From positions 1 through 64,000 of the forward strand of contig CAXXFJ010000004.1 in NCBI GenBank assembly GCA_963677415.2: a DNA stretch of 64,000 bases. Reading direction: 5' to 3'. The notes beneath the pieces are model-generated. The model did not search any database. It was not told the origin of the DNA and saw nothing but the letters and a program-made list of their open reading frames with translations. Below, in pieces: positions 35,351 through 45,131 of the stretch; position 1 is the first letter of the stretch, and every line of letters begins with the position of its first letter. The translations under genes and the position numbers were made by a program. Origin of the DNA: JAQUTK01 sp963677415 (GTDB taxonomy: Bacteria > Bacteroidota > Bacteroidia > Bacteroidales > JAQUTK01).

Positions 35351-37984
35351 ATGAAAATTGAAGCATTATCAATGTCTGTGGTGATAGGATTACTATCTGT
35401 AGTTGACGCTTCCCCGCAAACAGCGAATCCCTCTTCAGTAGGGAAAGTGACAGATGTATGGGTAGTCATAAAAAGCCATTTCGACCTGGGATATACGGAT
35501 CAGGCAGGTAATGTGTTTGACCGATATCGCAACGAAATGATGGAAAAATCATTGCTGGTCATTGATCAGAACAGGGCTTTGCCGAAAGAGAAACAGTTTG
35601 TCTGGACGGTTCCCGGATGGCCTTTACAGGCACAAATGGTGGGACCGGAACAGGAACCCGCTCGGAAAGTCAGGATCGAACAGGCAGTGAGCGAAGGCTC
35701 GATTGTCACACATGCCCTTCCGTTTACAATGCATACAGAGTCGCAGGACTTGGAAGATCTGGTGCGTGGTTTACGTTTTGCAAGCAAGGTGTGCCGTGAG
35801 TATGGCCGTCCGCTTCCTGTCGCAGCCAAAATGACTGATGTCCCTTCACATAGTTGGGTTATTCCTACCTTATTGTATCATGCGGGAGTCAAGTTTTTGC
35901 ACATCGGAGTGAATCCGGCGAGTCAGTATCCGCGTGTCCCTCAGCTCTTTTGGTGGGAGGGAGCAGATGGTTCGCAAATCCTTTGCGGATATACGATTGA
36001 TTATGGAAGTAGCTTATTGCCCCCTGAAGACTGGCCTTGTAAAAATTATCTCTCAATGATTATGGCGGGAGATAATCAGGGTCCACCTACACCTCAGGAC
36101 GTTGAGAAATGGAGAAAGCAGTATGAAGAGCAAATGCCGGGCGTGAAGGTTCATTTTGGTACGCTGGATGATTTTGCCAATGCGGTGTTTGCAGAAAAGG
36201 CCGATTTGCCTGTTGTGCGCGGTGATATGCCAGATACCTGGATTCACGGATTGATGTCAATGCCTCAGGCGACGAAAACAGCACGCGATATACGTCCGCT
36301 GGAGCCTGCGCTAGAGACTCTTGACACGCAGTTACGCTTCTGGGGGCTTTCTCCCGATGATGTATCCCAACCTCTGGCCAAAGCGTATGAACAGAGTTTG
36401 CTCTTCTCTGAACATACCTGGGGGATGAATGCGGAGTATGGTCCCCGCAGTTTATATGGGCAGGAGTGGCAACAGTGGATGAAGGAGATGGAGCAGGAGC
36501 CTGTGCCTGCCGGAAATGATTATACAAAGGTGGCTCGCGGTAGCAAACGTAAGTGGCTTCAGTCGTATGAGGATCACCGTAACTATGCCAATAAGACTGC
36601 TGCAATTGTGACTGCCGAACTCAATAAACGGCTCACTTTGCTTGCTTCTTCCGTGAAGGTAAATAAGAAGAGCATCCTTGTGTACAATGCTCTTCCCTGG
36701 AAAAGATCAGGTATTGCAGAAGTGGATGGGAGAAGGGTCTTCGCCAAAGATGTGCCTGCCAATGGCTATAAGGTCATCCCTTTTGAGGAAGAGAAACAGA
36801 TGAACCGGAATAACACGCAGATCGAAACCCGCTATTTTCGTGCGTTGTTTGATCTGAATAAAGGAGGCATCCGCTCGCTGATTGATAAAAAGTCCGGTAA
36901 CGAACTGGCCGATCTCTCCAGTCCGTATGTCATCGGACAGTTCCTGCATGAGCGGTTCAGCACGAATGAAGTGTATGACCGGTTCTTCAGCAAATATTCC
37001 CGTATTCAGGGAGGCTGGGGGCTTGATGATATCGGCAAACCTGGCATGCCGGATGCGGCGCAAATGCCATATCGTGCCATCACACCTTCGGGCTGGAAGA
37101 TGACCGTTGCTGAGTCTGACATTGAAACATGCGTGACGCTGACGGCGTCCGACACGAAAGGACTTGCACAGGGATATACGTTGACTTTTACCTTCCCCAA
37201 GGAGATGCCTTATGTGGATGTTGCCTGGAATGTGACTGCAAAAACACCAGAGAAACATCCGGAAGGTGGGTGGCTTTGTTTTCCTTTCAATATTCAAAAA
37301 CAATTGTTTACGATAGGACGTCCGGGTGCTCCAATCAATCCGGCTACCGATATTGTGCCGGGCACGAACCGTCACCTTTTTGCGGTGACCACGGGAGTGA
37401 GTATTTCCGGCGAACAGTCCAGTGTGGCTCTTTGTTCCCAGGATGCTCCGTTGCTTTCGCTTGGCGAACCGGGACTATGGAGGTGGAGTATGGATTATGT
37501 ACCTGAGATCCCCTCTGTATTTGTCAATCTGTACAATAACATGTGGAATACCAATTTCCCGTTGTGGCAGGAGGGGTCGTGGAGCGAACGGGTACGTATC
37601 TGGCCGGTGGCAAAGGATGCCGCGATCGTTGAGAACCTGACTGTCGGTTCGTGGCAAACCCGTTTGCCGTTGCTTGCCCAGATAGCAGATAATACGAAAG
37701 GAACGCTTCCTACGACTCAATCGGGGCTATCTGTTTCGCATAAAGGGGTCTTGGTTACTGCATTCGGTCAGAATCCAGATGGAGCTGGAACGGTACTTCG
37801 CTTATGGGATCAGACGGGCATATCGCGAACAATAACAGTTATCTTACCCCGGGGACATGGGTTCAAAACTGCTGTTCCCGTGAACTTACGGGGCGAAATA
37901 TGCGGTTCGCCGTTACCTGTTCAAGGCAACAAACTGAGAGTTGCATTGAAACGATATGCTCCAGCCAGTTTTGTGCTGAAATAA
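35351..37984 (+). CDS. GH38-like (DUF5054) glycosidase
   Basis: The 877-residue exported protein begins with a GH38-type metal-binding motif, SHFDLGYTD (about residues 37-45, HxD), and continues through EHTWGMNAEYGP (about 357-368), the region supplying another metal-binding His. The C-terminal half is beta-rich (FRALFDLNKGGIRSLIDKKSG; WLCFPFNI). The layout is that of the alpha-mannosidase superfamily, but the DUF5054 branch is not well characterised, so alpha-mannoside cleavage is only a likely guess. It lies 41 bases after GH43 and 75 before the GH20 remnant, probably in the same transcript. Confidence 0.75.
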   Translation: MKIEALSMSVVIGLLSVVDASPQTANPSSVGKVTDVWVVIKSHFDLGYTDQAGNVFDRYRNEMMEKSLLVIDQNRALPKEKQFVWTVPGWPLQAQMVGPEQEPARKVRIEQAVSEGSIVTHALPFTMHTESQDLEDLVRGLRFASKVCREYGRPLPVAAKMTDVPSHSWVIPTLLYHAGVKFLHIGVNPASQYPRVPQLFWWEGADGSQILCGYTIDYGSSLLPPEDWPCKNYLSMIMAGDNQGPPTPQDVEKWRKQYEEQMPGVKVHFGTLDDFANAVFAEKADLPVVRGDMPDTWIHGLMSMPQATKTARDIRPLEPALETLDTQLRFWGLSPDDVSQPLAKAYEQSLLFSEHTWGMNAEYGPRSLYGQEWQQWMKEMEQEPVPAGNDYTKVARGSKRKWLQSYEDHRNYANKTAAIVTAELNKRLTLLASSVKVNKKSILVYNALPWKRSGIAEVDGRRVFAKDVPANGYKVIPFEEEKQMNRNNTQIETRYFRALFDLNKGGIRSLIDKKSGNELADLSSPYVIGQFLHERFSTNEVYDRFFSKYSRIQGGWGLDDIGKPGMPDAAQMPYRAITPSGWKMTVAESDIETCVTLTASDTKGLAQGYTLTFTFPKEMPYVDVAWNVTAKTPEKHPEGGWLCFPFNIQKQLFTIGRPGAPINPATDIVPGTNRHLFAVTTGVSISGEQSSVALCSQDAPLLSLGEPGLWRWSMDYVPEIPSVFVNLYNNMWNTNFPLWQEGSWSERVRIWPVAKDAAIVENLTVGSWQTRLPLLAQIADNTKGTLPTTQSGLSVSHKGVLVTAFGQNPDGAGTVLRLWDQTGISRTITVILPRGHGFKTAVPVNLRGEICGSPLPVQGNKLRVALKRYAPASFVLK

Positions 37985-38059
37985 GAAATTACGACCAAAT
38001 ATGTAAAGTAGATTTCATACCTTTGTTTCCATAAATCCTAATTTAAATACTTTAATGTC

Positions 38060-40455
38060 ATGATCAGACCTGTAATTTTCCTGATTTGTCTTTTTCTCTC
38101 CTTTCAGATCAAAGGAAACACTCCTCCTGATGCCGATTCTGTATCGGTAGCCAAGCTCAAAGAAGTTGCATCCGCACTGAAACAGAGTGCTCCTGAGAAG
38201 GATGCCCGTACGATTTCCCTTCCGACAGTACCCGAAGGATACTATATCGAGTATGTCAGTTCGGATTGTCTTCCCGTCATCTCCCGTCAGGGGGTAATTA
38301 CTACTCCTTTGGTGGATACCGACGTGCATTTGTATTATGTGTTGAGAGATAAGAAGGGAAACAAGACGGATGTGCCTTCGCTGTCTGTAACGGTGACCGG
38401 AAGATCGAAAGAGGAGGCTGGAGCCAATCCGAAACCTTTTGTGGTGCCTGCTCTTCGCGAATGGCAGGGAAAGGTGGGCCGATTTGCGGTTACTAAGAAG
38501 ATTGTTCTGGTGGTGGATCCTTCCTGTAAAGCCGAACTGGCGCAGGTAGCCGAGACTTTTGCAACAGATTATGCCGCATTGAAAGGAAGCAAAATGACTG
38601 TGCGTTATGGAAAACCTAAAAAGGGAAATATCTATCTGACGCTCAGCAACGAAGAGAAGACACTGGGTGAGGAGGGATACCTGCTGGAAGTCAGTGATGT
38701 AGTCACGATTAAAGCGACCACCAGTCTTGGATGTTTCCAGGGAACCCGGACAGTACTGCAATTGATGGAACAGTCGGAAAGTATCCCCTGTGGAGTGGCT
38801 CGTGACTATCCCAAATATGAACGGCGCGGACTGACTCTGGATGTGGCACGTAAATTTATGTCTCTGGAGTTTCTCCGTGATTATGTGAAGTTTATGTCAT
38901 ATTACAAGATGAATGAGTTTCATATCCATCTCAATGACAATGGTTTCAAACAGTTCTTTAGCAATAACTGGGACAGCACCTACTCGGCTTTCCGGTTGGA
39001 AAGCACGACCTATCCCGGACTGACATCAACAGATGGTCATTACAGTAAGAAAGAGTTCAAAGAGTTGCAGCAACTAGCTGCTCAATATGGTGTGAACATC
39101 GTTCCTGAGATTGATGCTCCTGCTCATACGCTGGCTTTCTATCACTATGATCATTCGTTGGGTAGCAAGGAATTTGGCATGGATCATCTGGATCTGAATA
39201 ATCCGAAAGTATATGATTTCATGGATGGTTTGTTTAAGGAATATCTGGAGGGGCCGGATCCTGTTTTTGTGGGCAAAGAAGTGCATATCGGAACCGATGA
39301 GTACTCCAAAAAGGAGGCTGAGAAGTTTCGTGCCTTTACCGACCACTATATCCGTTATGTTAGAGTCGTTTGGGAAAAAGGTACGGGTTTGGGGGGGCAC
39401 TGACGCATGCCCAGGGCGTTACTCCTGTGAAGTCCGAAAATGTGACGATGGATGCCTGGTACAACGGATACGCTGATCCTGCCGCTATGATTGAAGCGGG
39501 ATATGATCTGGTGAGTGTTCCTGACGGACTGACTTATATTGTACCGGCAGCTGGCTATTACTATGATTATCTGAATAATAAATATCTCTATGAGAAATGG
39601 GAACCGGTTCAGATTGGAAACCTCTTGTTTCCGTATGGTCACCCGAACATACGCGGTGGTAAGTTTGCAGTATGGAATGACCATGTAGGCAATGGCAATT
39701 TCTGAAAAGGATGTGCATCATCGGGTCTTGAACTCCATGAAGGTCATGTCGCAAAAGATGTGGGCGGGAAATGGTAATGGGGTTTCTTATGCCGATTTTG
39801 CCGCAAAGGCAGAGAAGCTCTGCGAAGCTCCCGGCGTGAATGTAGCCGGACGAGTGAGATCCAAAGACAGTCTGGTGTTCTGGACTGATTTCAATGCACG
39901 GACGATCAAAGACCATTCAGCGAATGGCTGGAAGGTGACTACCCACGAACAGGGAAAACGTGTGGCTTCGACGGAAGGTAAAGCTTTGTACCTGCCTGAA
40001 GGAGAGATCGCGCAGCTGCCTCTGATGGGAGATAGGATATGATTATACGATGGTTATGGATCTGAAAAGAGAGAAAATAGCCAAAGGGACTGTTCTTTTC
40101 CAATCTCCTCATGCCACAGTTTGGCTCAGTGAACCTCAGACAGGCAAACTGGGTTTCTCACGCGATGGCTACACCTATACGTTTGACTATACGCTACCGG
40201 TTGGTGAATGGCATAACATAACCATTCAAGGTACAAGTAAAGGTACGACTCTCTTTGTAGATGGAAAGCTTGTGGAACGTCTGGAAGGGGAAGAAGCGCG
40301 AGTTTAATGGTGGGAAAGATAAAACGGCTTGCATTCAAACTCTTGTTTTCCCCTTGCAGACCATTGGTTCGAAGGATAACAAGGAGCCGATTCTGATGGA
40401 TGGTTTGAAAGTATTTAACCGCTTGCAGTCGGATACTGAAATAGGGAAAGAGTAA
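38060..40455 (+). pseudogene. Multiply frameshifted GH20 beta-hexosaminidase
   Basis: Joined frames give a GH20 enzyme with signal peptide, N-terminal GH20b domain (about 60-230), catalytic barrel with the Asp-Glu pair in VHIGTDEYS, and a C-terminal LamG-like module (WTDFNARTIKDHSANGW; VGEWHNITIQGTS). The frame breaks at least four times: in a run of seven G near 39391-39397, near 39700, near 40035, and near 40290-40305. Each looks like a one-base indel, and the coding potential resumes cleanly in another frame. Genes on either side of similar size are intact, so this looks like a real pseudogene rather than poor local sequence, though that is not proven. Confidence 0.85.
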
Positions 40456-40492
40456 TTGATTAATAACTAAAATTAGAGATAGGGACTGAAGA

Positions 40493-42814
40493 ATGAGAAA
40501 ACTGCTTTTGTTACTGACTTGTATGGGGTCAATGAGCCTGCTGAATGCTCAGGATCCGGGAGGTCCGGACACGCTTCTTGCTACAGGAGATCGGCTGTCG
40601 TGGATTCCGTCTGCGGCGGACAAAGCGGTTTCTTCACCCGAAATAAGTAATCTTCTCCGCCCGATGAACGGGAAATTCCGTTTGCTTTCCTGTAGCTATG
40701 AAGAAGAACGTCTGATGGATCGCAAGACGATCGATAAAAGCGGATCATGGGATTATACGTTAGTTACCACCCCGGTGAAGGGCGAAAAAGGAGCACTTGA
40801 TCTGGCGATTACTTTCCGTCTGAAAGAAGGCGAACTTTCTTCTGCAGGTGTGGCGGTTGCTTTCGACTTTTATAAATGGAGTACTGATAACTATGTGATG
40901 ATCCCGGCATCCGTCTATAATGGTAACAGGAACCGTATAGTGGATCGGAGTTATGCTTCTGGTTTGGACCGGAGCGACATGTACCGGAAAGACCTTCCGC
41001 AGACTACGTCACCTGTGCCCCAATTGTCGCCTGTTGCCGGTGAACCATCACGGTTGGAGGTGCTGACCTGCAATACCACCACACCGGCTATTTGTCTGTA
41101 CGACCGAAAGAATAAATCGGGCTTTATCGTTTTGTCAGAGCAAGGCATCACATCTGACGATCAGATTCTTGATAATGGTTTTATCGTGGAAGAGAATTCC
41201 AATCGTACGCTTGCCTCTCTGGTCATCAGTGCACCCGGGGTCAGGGAGAAGAAGCCGGAGTTTATCGGGTTCAGTAAAAGTCCCGACCGTGGTATAGCTT
41301 GGAAAGCGGGGGATGAACGGACGATTCGCTTGCGTATCTATCGCTTTGCCGCTCTGGATATGGCAGCCTTTTTGGATAAATTCATGACCGTCCGTAAATC
41401 GGTCACTGGCAAGAACTCTCCGCGCAACCTGATACCCTTCAGTGAAGTGGCAAATCTGATGTGCAATGATATAGACAACCGTTATTACAAAGATCTGAAG
41501 GTCCAGTTTTACTGTCCGGAGAATGCCAACTGGATCTCTTTTGGATGGATAGGAGGATTGATGAATACCTTTCCGATGCTTGCGCTTGGTGATGAACAGC
41601 ACCGTGAACGGGTGAGTAACACCTTTGATTTCGGATTGACCCTTGGCCAGGGAGAATCGGGCTACATGTACGGAGCACTAAACAACGACGGAAAGGTCTT
41701 TGGACGCGAAGGGTATGATGAGATGCCTGAGGTAGTGCTCACGCGTAAAAATTCCGATGTGCTCTTCTGGATGGTCAAACAATTTATGTTGCTGAAAGCC
41801 CAGAGACATACCTCAGAGATCAAACCTGACTGGGAGAAGCGCGTAAAACTACTCGCAGACGCTTTTGTGACTACCTGGAAGAAGAATGGACAATGGGGTA
41901 ACTTCCTGAACAATAAAACCGGAGAGATTGCTGTATTCAACACGTCCAGCGGAGTCATGGCTATTGGAGGATTGGCTCTTGCCGCACAATACTATCAACA
42001 ACCCGAGTATCTGAAGATCGCCATTCAGGCGGCTAATTACTATTATGCCGGTTTCCTGAAAGAAGGAATGACGACGGGTGCCTGTGCCGATATCCTTCAA
42101 AATGCTGATTCGGAAACGGCAGCAGCCTTGATGACTTCTTTGATGACGCTGTACGAACTGACAGGTGACAAGCAGTGGCTGAAGAAAAGCACTGATCTCG
42201 CGAACCTCTGTGCTACCTGGACCGTCTCTTTCGACTATCAGCTGCCTCCCAATACTCCTTTGGCAAAGTTGGGAGCCAAACTGGCGGGCGCCGTCTGGGC
42301 AAGTACCCAAAACAAACATGGAGCACCCGGCTTCTGTACCTCATCCGGTGATCCGCTTTTTAAGATCTTCCGTGCAACAGGCGATGAACGTTATGCCTCA
42401 CTACTTTACGATATCGCGCATGCTCATGCTGAAGGGATACAACCCAGTGGCCAGATCACCGAACGACTGACCTATTGCGATGCTGATAGCCGTGGTTCGA
42501 GGGGTGATGGAGGAAAGACGGGATGGAATGAAACGAATGGTGCGCTGATGGCAATGGAGCTTCCGGGCATTTACCTGCGCACAGATATTGATCGGTTGTT
42601 TGTCTTTGATCATGTTATTGCTGAGATTATAAGCAGAGATAAAACCGGTGTGAAGATCCGGATTACCAATCCTACAAAGCATGTTGCATCCGTATCCATA
42701 CTTGCTGAAAACAAAGCAAAGGCGAGCAAAGCATTGGGTTACACCAGCTTTATCACTTGGCCTAAAGTCGTTGTAAATGCGGGTGAAACCGTTGTTTGGA
42801 AAATATTAAAGTGA
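40493..42814 (+). CDS. Exported protein with probable alpha/alpha-barrel glycosidase fold
   Basis: The 773-residue protein has a signal peptide ending near LLNAQ (residue 20). Residues ~30-290 are beta-rich. From ~315 to 690 there are repeated helix pairs with aromatic and Gly-rich loops (NWISFGWIGGLMNTFPML; SDVLFWMVKQFML; SSGVMAIGGLALAAQYY; ADILQNADSETAAALMTSLMTLYELTG), the pattern of six-hairpin glycosidases and related lyases. A small beta domain closes the protein. I cannot assign a GH family or name catalytic residues. It follows the GH20 remnant by 37 bases and overlaps the next start region, so it belongs to the same operon. Confidence 0.6.
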   Translation: MRKLLLLLTCMGSMSLLNAQDPGGPDTLLATGDRLSWIPSAADKAVSSPEISNLLRPMNGKFRLLSCSYEEERLMDRKTIDKSGSWDYTLVTTPVKGEKGALDLAITFRLKEGELSSAGVAVAFDFYKWSTDNYVMIPASVYNGNRNRIVDRSYASGLDRSDMYRKDLPQTTSPVPQLSPVAGEPSRLEVLTCNTTTPAICLYDRKNKSGFIVLSEQGITSDDQILDNGFIVEENSNRTLASLVISAPGVREKKPEFIGFSKSPDRGIAWKAGDERTIRLRIYRFAALDMAAFLDKFMTVRKSVTGKNSPRNLIPFSEVANLMCNDIDNRYYKDLKVQFYCPENANWISFGWIGGLMNTFPMLALGDEQHRERVSNTFDFGLTLGQGESGYMYGALNNDGKVFGREGYDEMPEVVLTRKNSDVLFWMVKQFMLLKAQRHTSEIKPDWEKRVKLLADAFVTTWKKNGQWGNFLNNKTGEIAVFNTSSGVMAIGGLALAAQYYQQPEYLKIAIQAANYYYAGFLKEGMTTGACADILQNADSETAAALMTSLMTLYELTGDKQWLKKSTDLANLCATWTVSFDYQLPPNTPLAKLGAKLAGAVWASTQNKHGAPGFCTSSGDPLFKIFRATGDERYASLLYDIAHAHAEGIQPSGQITERLTYCDADSRGSRGDGGKTGWNETNGALMAMELPGIYLRTDIDRLFVFDHVIAEIISRDKTGVKIRITNPTKHVASVSILAENKAKASKALGYTSFITWPKVVVNAGETVVWKILK

Positions 42815-42843
42815 TGCTCCGAAAACATATATATGGAACTCTT

Positions 42844-45081
42844 ATGAATCACCGAATGAAAAACATTTTATTACTGGCTTTGATGCTCTTCACAGGGATG
42901 GCTCAGGCGACAAATAATCAGGGGATACCTCCTGCTGGCATGAAACAGAAAGCCGACTGGCTGATCAACGGATCCTCCTATACTTCCCGGGTGGTTACTT
43001 CGTCGGATGGAAAGGAAATTGTGATGGGCAATGGTCTGGTGGAACGGACATTCAAAGTGACCCCTAATTTTGCCTGTACCCATCTAAAGAATCTGATTAC
43101 CGGAGAGAATTATCTAAGGTCAGTGCGACCGGAAGCGCAGATCACGATAGATGGCACCACGTATGATATCGGTGGATTGACCGGTCAGCCGGTGCACAAT
43201 TACCTCCTTCCTGAATGGATAGAAGCGTTGAAAAATGACGAACAGGCTTTTCAGTATGTGGACTACAAGGTGGAGAACATCAAGCCTCGTCTGGACTGGA
43301 AGATCCGAAAGGAATGGATCTCGGGTGATGTGAAATGGCCGGCAGCAGGTAAGGAACTGATTGTGGAGTTTAAAGCACCTGCTTATGTCGCTAAGAAGGC
43401 GCAGCAGGAGAATGAACATCCCACAGCGATTGGAGGAGTGGTGGTGAAGGTTCACTATGAGATCTATGACGGGCTTCCCCTGATCTGCAAATGGATCACG
43501 GTGGACAATACCTCAGCGGAGAAAGTGATGCTCAACAGCTTTGTCAGTGAGCTCCTTGCTGTCGTGGAAGGAGAGTCCAGTGTGGAAGGTGAATCAGACT
43601 GGGTATTGCCCAATATCCATGTGGAGACGGATTATGCCTTTTCAGCGATGAGCAACCGAAAGGCAAACAGTGCTGCCGTGCATTGGGATATTGATCCGCT
43701 CTATACCTCACAGGTCAATTACATGCGTATCACACCTTGTCTGCTCAAGGTCACTCCGCTCATTGGACCGGAGGAGGAGATTGCTGCAGGTGGTTCCTTT
43801 GAGTCAATCCGTGCCTGGGAGTTGTATTTTGATTCGTTTGATAAAGAACGGAAAGGTCTTTCTGAACGTAAGATGTATCGCACCATTGCTCCCTGGGTGA
43901 CCGAAAACCCTATTTTGATGCATGTGCGTCAGGCCGATCCGGCTTCAGTCAAGCTAGCCGTTGATCAGTGTGCTGAGGTGGGTTTTGAGATGGTGATCAT
44001 GACCTTTGGCAGTGGTTTTAATATGGAGAGTGGCGATCCCGCTTATTACCAGAAGATGAAAGAGATGGCGGATTATGCACATAGCAAGCATATTGCTTTG
44101 GGTGGTTACTCGCTGCTTGCCAGCCGTTCCATCGATGAGAAGACGGATGTGATTAACCCGGAGACACACAAGCCCGGTGGATTTGCTACTTTTGGTAATT
44201 CGCCTTGTCTGGGTAGTGAATGGGGTATTGACTATATGCGTAAGATTAAGGAGATGTATCAGCAGACTGGTCTGGATATTATCGAACATGATGGTTCGTA
44301 TCCGGGCGACAGATGTGCTTCCACAGAGCATCCCGGTCACAAGGGCTGGGAGGATTCACAGTGGAAACAGTTCCGCATGATCTCTGATTTCTATAAGTGG
44401 TGCCGTTCGCAGGGCATTTACATCAATGCACCGGACTGGTATTATCTGAATGGTTCGTCGAAATGTGCGATGGGTTATCGGGAGGTGAACTGGTCGCTTC
44501 CACGCGAACAGCAGGAAATAGTAGAACGGCAGAATATCTTTGATGGCACCTGGACCAAGACCCCTTCGATGGGATGGATGTTTGTGCCTCTGACGGAATA
44601 TCAGGGTGGCGGTGAGGCTGCTACCATCGAACCTCTCAGTGAGCACCTCGCTCATTATGGCAGACGGATGGCCAATTTGTTTGGCGCGGGTGTGCAGGCT
44701 TGTTATCGTGGTCCGCGTCTGTATGATACCGACTCTACCAAAGCAGTTGTTCAGCAGTGGGTCAGCTTTTACAAGAAGCACCGCAGGATACTTGATGCGG
44801 ATATCATTCATCTGCGACGTCCCGACGGACAAGATTGGGATGGCTTGTTGCATGTCGATCCAGCGGGCACCGAAAAAGGGTTGCTGATGATCTACAATCC
44901 GCTCAATAGTTCCATTACCAGAACCATCAATGTGCCGCTTTATTACACCGGATTGTCCGTAAAAGCTGTACTGGAAGGGATGAATGGGAAGAGCAAAAGC
45001 TACAAGATAGAGAGTGACGGAGTGATCTCTCTGGAAGTCACTATTCCCGCAAAAGGATACAGTTATTATACGATACGCTAA
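42844..45081 (+). CDS. GH36/GH27-like alpha-galactosidase-type enzyme
   Basis: The start was placed at 42844 (MNHRMKNILLLALML), which gives a clean signal peptide; 42856 is equally possible and 42814 would overlap the upstream stop. About 740 residues follow. An N-terminal beta-supersandwich (about 30-340) leads to a TIM barrel with the segment LDIIEHDGSYPGDRCAS, which carries the likely catalytic Asp, and a C-terminal beta domain ending YYTIR. The arrangement resembles GH36-type alpha-galactosidases or alpha-N-acetylgalactosaminidases, but exact family and specificity are uncertain. Confidence 0.65.
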   Translation: MNHRMKNILLLALMLFTGMAQATNNQGIPPAGMKQKADWLINGSSYTSRVVTSSDGKEIVMGNGLVERTFKVTPNFACTHLKNLITGENYLRSVRPEAQITIDGTTYDIGGLTGQPVHNYLLPEWIEALKNDEQAFQYVDYKVENIKPRLDWKIRKEWISGDVKWPAAGKELIVEFKAPAYVAKKAQQENEHPTAIGGVVVKVHYEIYDGLPLICKWITVDNTSAEKVMLNSFVSELLAVVEGESSVEGESDWVLPNIHVETDYAFSAMSNRKANSAAVHWDIDPLYTSQVNYMRITPCLLKVTPLIGPEEEIAAGGSFESIRAWELYFDSFDKERKGLSERKMYRTIAPWVTENPILMHVRQADPASVKLAVDQCAEVGFEMVIMTFGSGFNMESGDPAYYQKMKEMADYAHSKHIALGGYSLLASRSIDEKTDVINPETHKPGGFATFGNSPCLGSEWGIDYMRKIKEMYQQTGLDIIEHDGSYPGDRCASTEHPGHKGWEDSQWKQFRMISDFYKWCRSQGIYINAPDWYYLNGSSKCAMGYREVNWSLPREQQEIVERQNIFDGTWTKTPSMGWMFVPLTEYQGGGEAATIEPLSEHLAHYGRRMANLFGAGVQACYRGPRLYDTDSTKAVVQQWVSFYKKHRRILDADIIHLRRPDGQDWDGLLHVDPAGTEKGLLMIYNPLNSSITRTINVPLYYTGLSVKAVLEGMNGKSKSYKIESDGVISLEVTIPAKGYSYYTIR

Positions 45082-45131
45082 ACAAAGAACGCAACGAATT
45101 ACGTACAATAAATATAGAAGAAAATAATTTT

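Noticed and set aside
36707..37375. Long antisense open frames inside the glycan cluster (also 38015-38761, 44356-45108)
   Set aside because: They lie entirely opposite well-supported enzyme genes and have no signal peptide, family motif or promoter.
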